From NCBI GenBank assembly GCA_031261085.1, contig JAISKB010000006.1, positions 1 to 64,000 of the forward strand: a stretch of DNA of 64,000 nt, read 5' to 3'. The notes under the pieces were generated by a model, which was not told the DNA's origin, did not search any database, and saw only the letters and a program-made list of their open reading frames with translations. Shown piece after piece: positions 58,411 to 64,000 of the stretch (its first letter is position 1; every line of letters starts with the position of its first letter). The translations under genes and the position numbers were made by a program. This DNA is from Christensenellaceae bacterium. Lineage in GTDB: Bacteria > Bacillota > Clostridia > Christensenellales > CAG-138.

Positions 58411-60198
58411 TTATTCTTTCAATGCCAGGTGCAACTCATCGAGCTGCTTTTGATCTACCACATCCGGTGCGTCGGTCATAAGGCAGCTCGCGTTTTGCAC
58501 CTTGGGGAAGGCGATTACATCGCGGATGCTGCTTGCGCCGGTAATCAGCATCACCAGCCTGTCCAGCCCATAAGCGAGGCCACCGTGCGGCGGCGTGCCA
58601 TATTTAAACGCCTCCATTAAGAAGCCAAAGCGCCGCCAAGCCTCCTCCTTGGTAAAGCCCAGCGTTTCGAACATCTTTTCCTGCAGCTCAGGCGAGTGGA
58701 TACGGATGGAGCCGCCGCCTATCTCGTTGCCGTTCATAACCATGTCGTATGCCTTGGCGCGCACCCGGCCCGGGTCGGTATCCATATAATCGATATCCTC
58801 ATCCATAGGGCTGGTGAAGGGGTGATGCATCGCCATAAAGCGGCCTTCCTCTTCATCGTACTCGAGCAGGGGGAAGTCCACCACCCACAGCAGGTCGATG
58901 CACTGGGGGTCTATCAGCCCCAGCCGCTTGGCCACCTCTTGCCTAAGCGCGCCCAGGCTGGCGTATACCACGCTGTTTTTGGCATCCGCCACAAACAGCA
59001 ACAGGTCGCCCTGCTGCGCGCCGGCCAAGCGCTGTACTTCCGCGATTTGCGCTTCGGATAAGAACTTGGCAAACGAGCATTGCAGCCCGTCCTCCTTAAG
59101 CGACATCCAAAGCAGCGCCTTCGCGCGGTAGGTTTTGGCGACCTCGGCCAGTTCATCGAGCTTTTTGCGGGGGAATTTATCGGCCCCGCCCTTCACGTTG
59201 ATGCAGCGCACGCTGCCGCCGCCCGCGAGGGCATCGGCGAACATGCCGAATTCGCTCCCCTTAATGGCCTCGCTCACATCCTGCAGCTCCAGCCCATAGC
59301 GGGTATCCGGCTTGTCGGAGCCATATCGATCCATAGCGCTCTGCCAGGTGATGCGGCGCAGGGGCAGCGGCACGTCATAGTTCAGCGTTTCTTTAAGCAA
59401 GCGCGAAATGAAGCCTTCGTTTACCTCCAGCACATCGTCGCGGTCCACAAAGCTCATTTCCAGGTCGATTTGCGTAAACTCGGGCTGCCTGTCGGCGCGC
59501 AAGTCCTCATCGCGGAAGCAGCGGGCAATTTGCATATAACGGTCGAAGCCCGAAACCATGAGCAGCTGCTTATACTGCTGCGGGCTTTGGGGCAGGGCAT
59601 AAAACTCGCCCGGGTGCACGCGGCTGGGCACGAGGTAATCGCGCGCGCCCTCCGGCGTGGACTTGCACAATATGGGGGTTTCAATTTCGAGGAAACCCTG
59701 CTCGGCAAAGTAGTTGCGGGTTACATGGGCAACCTTATCGCGCAATATGATGTTGTGCTGCATGCAGGGGCGGCGCAGGTCGAGATAGCGGTACTTTAGG
59801 CGCACCTGCTCGGCGGCGTCCAGGTCATCCTGCACATAGATGGGCGGCGTAGAGGCCACGCCGAGTATTTTCAGCTCTTTTGCCTGCAGCTCATAGGCGC
59901 CGGTGGCCATATTTTTGTTGACCATCTTCTCATCGCGCCGACGCAATATGCCCTTGACCGCCAGCGTATATTCATTGCGGATGGTTTTGGCCAGCTCAAA
60001 TACCTCCGCCGAAAGTTCGCTCTCCTGGAAGGTAATCTGCATCACGCCGGTGCGGTCCCTTAGGCCGATAAAAACCAGCGAGCCCAGGTTGCGCCAGCTA
60101 TCCGCCCACCCCATCAGCAATACCTCTTCGCCCACCTGCGCCGCGCCGGGCTGCGCGCAATAGTGCGTGCGCTTCCATCCTTGCAATAATTCTGCCAT
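58411..60198 (-). CDS. aspS: aspartate--tRNA ligase
   Basis: Class IIb synthetase. 595 residues, the bacterial long form. N-terminal OB fold (EEVLLMGWADSWRNLGSLVF, ~23-42), motif 2 RCFRDEDLRADRQPEFTQID (~217-236), the bacterial GAD insertion domain (~290-410), and motif 3 GGLAYGLDRLVMLITGASSI (~530-549). Motif 1 is in ILRDKVAHVTRNYFAEQGFL. The protein may be discriminating or non-discriminating; this cannot be read from the sequence alone. It follows hisS by 46 bases. Confidence 0.97.
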   Translation of the reverse strand: MAELLQGWKRTHYCAQPGAAQVGEEVLLMGWADSWRNLGSLVFIGLRDRTGVMQITFQESELSAEVFELAKTIRNEYTLAVKGILRRRDEKMVNKNMATGAYELQAKELKILGVASTPPIYVQDDLDAAEQVRLKYRYLDLRRPCMQHNIILRDKVAHVTRNYFAEQGFLEIETPILCKSTPEGARDYLVPSRVHPGEFYALPQSPQQYKQLLMVSGFDRYMQIARCFRDEDLRADRQPEFTQIDLEMSFVDRDDVLEVNEGFISRLLKETLNYDVPLPLRRITWQSAMDRYGSDKPDTRYGLELQDVSEAIKGSEFGMFADALAGGGSVRCINVKGGADKFPRKKLDELAEVAKTYRAKALLWMSLKEDGLQCSFAKFLSEAQIAEVQRLAGAQQGDLLLFVADAKNSVVYASLGALRQEVAKRLGLIDPQCIDLLWVVDFPLLEYDEEEGRFMAMHHPFTSPMDEDIDYMDTDPGRVRAKAYDMVMNGNEIGGGSIRIHSPELQEKMFETLGFTKEEAWRRFGFLMEAFKYGTPPHGGLAYGLDRLVMLITGASSIRDVIAFPKVQNASCLMTDAPDVVDQKQLDELHLALKE

Positions 60199-60244
60199 CG
60201 TGCTTACCTCATAATTTAAGTATTTTAAATTTACGCTTCTTATT

Positions 60245-61513
60245 TTATTGGATGCCCGCAGCGCGCACCGCCTGCGCCAGGTCTGCCAAAGGCAGCAGCA
60301 ATTCCTCGCCGGTACCCATGTTTTTGAGCTTTACGCTGCCCCGCTCCAGTTCATCCTCGCCCAATATGGCCACAAAGCGGGCATGCAGCTTATCCGCAAA
60401 CTTGAACTGCGCCTTAAAGCTGCGGCCCACATGGTCGAATTCCGTTTTTATGCCGCTCTGCCGCAGCTCATCCGCCAAGCGGAACCCCGCCGCGCGCGGA
60501 GCATCCCCCAGCGCCGCGATATATACCTTCACGGGCTTGGGCTCGGGTATATTCGCGCCGGATTGCTCGGCGATGAGCAGCAGCCTTTCCATACCCATGC
60601 CAAAGCCAGTGCCGCACAGCTTGGGCCCGCCCAGCTGCTCTATCAGGCCATCGTAGCGCCCGCCGCCGCACACGGTGCCATTATACGCATTGCCGCAGGC
60701 GACGATTTCGAACACGGTCTTTGTGTAGTAATCGAGCCCCCGCACGATGAAAGGATCTACCTCGTAGGGTATATCGAGCGCCGTCAGGCAGGTTTTCAGC
60801 TCGGCAAAGTGCGCCTCGCATTCGCCGCACAGGCAATCGAGTATGGTGGGCGCGCCCGCGCTTATGGCCTTGCACCCGTCTTCTTTACAGTCGAGTATGC
60901 GAAGCGGGTTCTTTTCGAACCGGCTTTTGCAGGTTTCGCACAGGCCGTCATACCGGCTGTGAAGATAGGCGCGCAGCTTATCGTTATATTGCGGGCGGCA
61001 ATCGGGGCAGCCGATGCTGTTGATGCGCACCGAAAGGCCCTGCACCCCTGCCCGCGCAAGCAGCGTATGCGCCAAGCGAATGCACTCGGCATCCGCGCTG
61101 GCGCGGGGCGCGCCGTATATTTCGACGCCAAACTGATGATGCTCGCGCAAGCGGCCCGCCTGCGGCTTGTCGTAGCGGAACACCGGGCAGTATAAATAAT
61201 ACATCTTGGTGGGCTGCGCATCGTTAAAAAGGCCGTTTTCCAAAAACATGCGCGCCGCGCCGGCCGTCCCCTCGGGCTTGAGCGTGATGGAGCGCTCACC
61301 CTTATCGAGGAAGGTATACATCTCCTTTTGCACGATATCGGTGGTATCCCCCACCCCGCGCAAAAACAGCTCGGTATGCTCAATGACCGGGGTGCGCGTT
61401 TCGTAAAAGCCGAAGTCCTCGCACAGTTCCCGGGCCAGCCGTTCGATATATTGCCACTTGTAGCTCTCTTTTGGGGTTACATCCTTGGTCCCTTTGGGGG
61501 CCTGCATCGCCAT
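60245..61513 (-). CDS. hisS: histidine--tRNA ligase
   Basis: Class IIa synthetase. 422 residues from the ATG at 61513 (MAMQAPKGTKDVTPKESYKW), preceded by GGAGGATAAGT; the longer frame to 61930 is a shadow. Motif 1 ARELCEDFGFYETRTPVIEH (~27-46), motif 2 YYLYCPVFRYDKPQAGRLRE then HHQFGVEIYG, the HisA motif VRGLDYYTKTVFEIVACGN (~258), motif 3 GTGFGMGMERLLLIAEQ (~303), and the anticodon-binding domain (~325-422). I saw no T-box in its leader. Its promoter lies ~50 bases upstream. Confidence 0.97.
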   Translation of the reverse strand: MAMQAPKGTKDVTPKESYKWQYIERLARELCEDFGFYETRTPVIEHTELFLRGVGDTTDIVQKEMYTFLDKGERSITLKPEGTAGAARMFLENGLFNDAQPTKMYYLYCPVFRYDKPQAGRLREHHQFGVEIYGAPRASADAECIRLAHTLLARAGVQGLSVRINSIGCPDCRPQYNDKLRAYLHSRYDGLCETCKSRFEKNPLRILDCKEDGCKAISAGAPTILDCLCGECEAHFAELKTCLTALDIPYEVDPFIVRGLDYYTKTVFEIVACGNAYNGTVCGGGRYDGLIEQLGGPKLCGTGFGMGMERLLLIAEQSGANIPEPKPVKVYIAALGDAPRAAGFRLADELRQSGIKTEFDHVGRSFKAQFKFADKLHARFVAILGEDELERGSVKLKNMGTGEELLLPLADLAQAVRAAGIQ

Positions 61514-61561
61514 ACTTATCCTCCGCATAGGCGCTTTGTACCGGCGCGCCAGTGTGGTTTC

Positions 61562-61590
61562 ATTATACAGCCGCACTATCAAAAAATCAA
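61562..61590 (-). promoter_or_regulatory. sigma-A-type promoter of hisS-aspS
   Basis: Minus strand TTGATT, 17 bases, TATAAT. It is back to back with the atp promoter. Confidence 0.7.
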
Positions 61591-61638
61591 ACGATACGTT
61601 GCCGCGCGCCGCTGGCAAGCATTTATGCATCATTGATG

Positions 61639-61667
61639 TTGCAAACGCGAGAAAACGCGCGTATAAT
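61639..61667 (+). promoter_or_regulatory. sigma-A-type promoter of the ATP synthase operon
   Basis: TTGCAA, 17 bases, TATAAT, ~43 bases before the first ATG. Confidence 0.75.
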
Positions 61668-61709
61668 TTAGTTCGGCAAATGGCTAGGCTAACTACAAGG
61701 AGGCGGAAA

Positions 61710-62000
61710 ATGCTGGCAATCGCATGGGGTTTGGCCTGCGGCGCGGGCGCATACGCGCTTTTGGCGCGCACGGCAAAGCTGCTGCATACCGCACCGGAGC
61801 GGGCAATTTTGCCTTTGATTTTGAATATGCTGGTAATTGGCCTGTGTCTGGCGGCCTGCGCATTGGTAGCCCCCAAGCAATTATACCTTGCGGGCAGCGC
61901 GCTATCGGGCACGCTGGCGCTATGCGCCATAGCGCGTTACCTATATAATAGGCGCCGCACCCGCCACGATGCAAACGGAGAGGATACACGGGATGTCTAA
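61710..62000 (+). CDS. small AtpI-like membrane protein
   Basis: 96 residues from the ATG at 61710 with AAGGAGGCGG upstream. Hydrophobic segments (MLAIAWGLACGAGAYALLAR, LPLILNMLVIGLCLAACALV, YLAGSALSGTLALCAIARYL) and a basic tail (NRRRTRHDANGEDTRDV). At the head of atp operons such a gene is usually atpI-like, thought to help rotor assembly; sequence support is limited to length, helices and context. Overlaps atpB by 8 bases (ATGTCTAA). Confidence 0.7.
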   Translation: MLAIAWGLACGAGAYALLARTAKLLHTAPERAILPLILNMLVIGLCLAACALVAPKQLYLAGSALSGTLALCAIARYLYNRRRTRHDANGEDTRDV

Positions 62001-62859
62001 TATGCTCATTTCAACTGGGGTTTTGACGCTTGCGCTGGGCTGCGCCCTGGCGGGCTTCCTTATACGCAAGCACAGCCCGAAAAAGAAAAAAAAGACGCTC
62101 GGCATGCTGCTGCTCGTGCTCGGCCTATGGCTGTTTTGCGTGAAAGGCATAGGCATGGTGTTTGGCCCGGCTGAAAGCCATGGCTTCACGGTGGATATTA
62201 TGCCCGGGCGCGTCAGCCTGCTGGGCCTTTCGCTCAGCAGTACGGTCGTCATCACCTGGGGCATTATGGTGGTGCTCATCGCCCTCGCCGCGCTGCTGCG
62301 CATACTCGTTGTGCCCCGCATGCAGGAGGTGCCCCACGGCGTGCAAAACGTGCTGGAGCTTGCCGTAGGCGGCATTGGCGACTATGCTTCCTCGCAGGCG
62401 GGCAATCGCGTAGGCAGACGCGTTTCTTCTTATTTATTCACGCTGTGCTTGCTGATGATTTCCAGCGCTATGGCAGAACTGCTGGACCTGCGCGCGCCCA
62501 CCAGCGACATCACCATGACGCTGGCCATGGCCTTGATCACCTTCTTTTTGCTCAACTATTACGGCCTGCGCGAAAAGGGGTTTATAGGCCGCATCAAGGC
62601 GCTTGGGTCCCCCACCCCCATCGTGTTCCCCTTCCGCGTCATCAGCGACATAGCGGTGCCGGTATCCTTGGCCTGCCGGTTGTTTGGCAACATGCTGGGC
62701 GGTATGATCATCATAGACCTGTTGTACAACACGATGGGCCACGCGGCCGTGGGGCTCCCCGGCGTGGTAGGCGTATATTTCAACATCGCCCACCCGCTGA
62801 TACAAACGTTTATCTTCGTAACGCTCACGCTTACGTTTATACGCGAAGCGGCCGAATAA
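61993..62859 (+). CDS. atpB: ATP synthase Fo subunit a
   Basis: 288 residues from the ATG at 61993, which overlaps the preceding gene by 8 bases and has GAGAGG upstream. Stator channel subunit of the proton path. About six membrane helices; the key Arg is in SLACRLFGNMLGGMIIIDLL (~218-237), and FNIAHPLIQTFIFVTLTLTF at the C-terminus carries the Gln/Pro pattern. N-terminus has an extra helix and a lysine-rich loop (RKHSPKKKKKTLG). Confidence 0.95.
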   Translation: MSNMLISTGVLTLALGCALAGFLIRKHSPKKKKKTLGMLLLVLGLWLFCVKGIGMVFGPAESHGFTVDIMPGRVSLLGLSLSSTVVITWGIMVVLIALAALLRILVVPRMQEVPHGVQNVLELAVGGIGDYASSQAGNRVGRRVSSYLFTLCLLMISSAMAELLDLRAPTSDITMTLAMALITFFLLNYYGLREKGFIGRIKALGSPTPIVFPFRVISDIAVPVSLACRLFGNMLGGMIIIDLLYNTMGHAAVGLPGVVGVYFNIAHPLIQTFIFVTLTLTFIREAAE

Positions 62860-62907
62860 GCCCGCCTCGCCCAAACTACGACAACATAATTTTTGGAGGG
62901 ATTTTTT

Positions 62908-63129
62908 ATGAACAGCAACTTACCTTTCGCCGTAGCGCTCTGCCTGCTATCCTGCGTAACCGCTTCTATTGCCATGGGGCTTGCCACCTGCAAGGCGGTG
63001 GAAGCCGTTGCCCGCCAGCCCGAAGCATCGGGCAAGATTACATCCATGCTGCTCATGGGGTTGGCGCTCACCGAATCCACCGCCATATACGGCTTTGTGA
63101 CGGGCCTCATCATGATGCTCACGGCCTAA
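62908..63129 (+). CDS. atpE: ATP synthase Fo subunit c
   Basis: 73-residue proteolipid from the ATG at 62908 with GGAGGG upstream; the frame from 62893 begins in the SD. Helix 1 has SIAMGLATCKAVEAVARQPE (~20-39), where most c subunits have a Gly-rich GIGQG pattern, and the loop ARQPE is standard. Helix 2 carries the ion-binding Glu in LMGLALTESTAIYGFV (~48-63). The helix-1 Gln needed for sodium is absent, so protons are favoured. Confidence 0.95.
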   Translation: MNSNLPFAVALCLLSCVTASIAMGLATCKAVEAVARQPEASGKITSMLLMGLALTESTAIYGFVTGLIMMLTA

Positions 63130-63159
63130 GCCGCACCACCAAGAAAGAAGGTATTGCAC

Positions 63160-63636
63160 ATGGATTTGCATCCTGTGGATATAGTACTGCACATAATCAA
63201 CATCGGCGTTTTATACTTTGTGCTCACGCGGCTGCTCTATAACCCCGTGCGCAAGTTTATGGATGCGCGGGCTGCCCGCGTCGCCGGTGATTTGGAGCAT
63301 GCCGCCCTCGCAAGCGCGCAGGCCGATCAGCTCAAGGCGTCTTATGACGCGCAGCTTGCCACCGCGCAGGCCGAGGTGGATAGGCTGCTGCTCGAAGGCA
63401 GCCACAAGGCCCACGAATCGGTCGTCGCCATCACCGACCAGGCGCATAAGGATGCGCGCGCCATTTTGGACGCCGCCCGCGCCGAAGCCGCGCAGGAGCA
63501 AACCGAGGCGGTGGGCAAGCTCAAAACACAAATTGCCGGCATGGCGGTGGATATCGCCACCCAAATGCTGGGCCGCGAGGTGCGTCAAGAGGATAACGAC
63601 CACATCATCGACGCATTTTTCGAGCAGCGGCGCTAA
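63160..63636 (+). CDS. atpF: ATP synthase Fo subunit b
   Basis: 158 residues from the ATG at 63160 (MDLHPVDIVLHIINIGVLYF); the TTG two codons earlier is less likely. One N-terminal membrane helix (~8-28), then a long coiled coil (RAARVAGDLEHAALASAQAD, AEVDRLLLEGSHKAHESVVA, ARAILDAARAEAAQEQTEAV) typical of the peripheral stalk, and a delta-binding C-terminus (MAVDIATQMLGREVRQEDND). Confidence 0.95.
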   Translation: MDLHPVDIVLHIINIGVLYFVLTRLLYNPVRKFMDARAARVAGDLEHAALASAQADQLKASYDAQLATAQAEVDRLLLEGSHKAHESVVAITDQAHKDARAILDAARAEAAQEQTEAVGKLKTQIAGMAVDIATQMLGREVRQEDNDHIIDAFFEQRR

Positions 63637-63648
63637 AGGAGGCGGCTT

Positions 63649-63879
63649 ATGATACAGGATGCCGTACTGAAGATTGCCGGGCCCATGAAGCCGGAGGTTA
63701 TACGCGCGCTGGAACACAGGTTTGAGAGCCTGCTCCACGATTCCATCGAGTTCCACATAGAGCAGGATCCCTCGCTGATAGGCGGGTTTGCGGCCTATAT
63801 CAACGGCACCGTATACGATACCAGCCTTTTGACGCAGCTCAAGCAGATGCGCAAATATCTTACATCCGCGGATGAATGA
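63649..63879 (+). CDS. atpH: ATP synthase F1 delta subunit, short form (C-terminal domain only)
   Basis: 76 residues, whereas AtpH is usually ~180. Only the C-terminal domain is seen: LEHRFESLLHDSIEFHIEQD (~22-41), then PSLIGGFAAYINGTVYDTSL (~42-61) and LLTQLKQMRKYL, the motif that clasps subunit b. The six-helix N-terminal domain that binds the alpha N-termini is missing. SD AAAGGAGGCGGCTT lies before its ATG, so the start is good. It lies between atpF (12 bases) and atpA (7 bases). Confidence 0.85.
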   Translation: MIQDAVLKIAGPMKPEVIRALEHRFESLLHDSIEFHIEQDPSLIGGFAAYINGTVYDTSLLTQLKQMRKYLTSADE

Positions 63880-63886
63880 GGAACAC

Positions 63887-64000
63887 ATGCAATCACTTGA
63901 ATCGATAGGTTCTTACCTGCAAAACAAGATACATAGCTTTGAGGCCGGCAATGCCAGCGTATACGAATATGGCACGGTGCACAGCGCCTCCGACGGCATT
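63887..64000 (+). CDS. atpA: ATP synthase F1 alpha subunit (5' end, partial)
   Basis: ATG at 63887 with GAGGAACAC upstream. The visible 38 codons read MQSLESIGSYLQNKIHSFEA then SVYEYGTVHSASDGI, the N-terminal helix and first strand of F1-alpha (EVGTV...GDGI in homologues). The gene runs past the end of the window. Confidence 0.9.
   Translation, partial: MQSLESIGSYLQNKIHSFEAGNASVYEYGTVHSASDGI

Noticed and set aside
61514..61709. Possible T-box leader for hisS
   Set aside because: No T-box AGGGTGGNACCGCG sequence or antiterminator; a direct sigma-A promoter close to the ATG explains the gap.

Overview
The window is about 64 kb of GC-rich, almost fully coding DNA, most of it on the minus strand. 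Endospore genes are present: spoIIAA-spoIIAB-sigF, an uninterrupted sigK, and spoVAC-AD-AE. So are Gram-positive markers: RNase J, Rex, type III pantothenate kinase, YlbF, MltG, three VanW-domain proteins and three LPxTG-like surface proteins. With an NADH-linked Fe-S operon that contains a [FeFe]-hydrogenase-like protein, this points to an anaerobic spore-forming member of the Clostridia of the high-GC kind. Genus and species cannot be read from the sequence.

Layout. 1-0.3 kb: end of an unrecognised plus-strand gene. 0.4-1.5 kb: efp and a CD1247-like gene. 1.5-6.9 kb: two cell-wall-anchored surface proteins, the second preceded by an array of four promoter-like modules. 6.9-14.5 kb: TIM-barrel protein, sigK, U32 peptidase, mltG, ylbF-like gene, rnj and two unknown genes. 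14.5-24.3 kb: VanW proteins, an aminotransferase, the spoIIA operon, a GntR regulator, a HigBA-like toxin-antitoxin pair, rex and a nitroreductase. 24.3-29.6 kb: uvrA, uvrB and a Dabb protein. 29.7-35.1 kb: a small membrane protein, the third surface protein (with a CAGA tetranucleotide tract near its promoter), coaX, an ECF S component and a third VanW protein. 35.1-37.7 kb: intergenic repeats, then the spoVA genes headed by two very small coupled ORFs. 37.9-39.2 kb: an ECF sigma/anti-sigma pair. 39.2-45.7 kb: a nine-gene operon (NuoE, DRTGG, HATPase, hydrogenase-like, DRTGG-like, PHP, HATPase, 2Fe-2S, NuoF) with a Rex-like operator. 46-53.8 kb: a giant cyclic beta-1,2-glucan synthase-like protein. 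54-61.5 kb: DUF4180 gene, PLP enzyme, glyA, trxA, rseC-like gene, aspS and hisS. 61.6 kb to the end: the F1Fo ATP synthase operon (atpI-like, atpB, E, F, a short atpH, and the start of atpA).

How it fits together. SigF with its AA/AB switch, SigE-type promoter sequence in front of sigK, and SpoVA (dipicolinate transport into spores) cover early to late sporulation. Rex (NADH/NAD sensing) sits in the same window as a redox operon with a good match to its operator. The surface proteins share 3' ends, including sorting signals and terminators, which suggests spread by duplication. The most noteworthy unexplained structures are the reiterated promoter/operator array at 6554-6891, the signalling-rich hydrogenase-like operon without a recognisable HydA, the two coupled micro-ORFs before spoVAC, and a delta subunit lacking its N-terminal domain.
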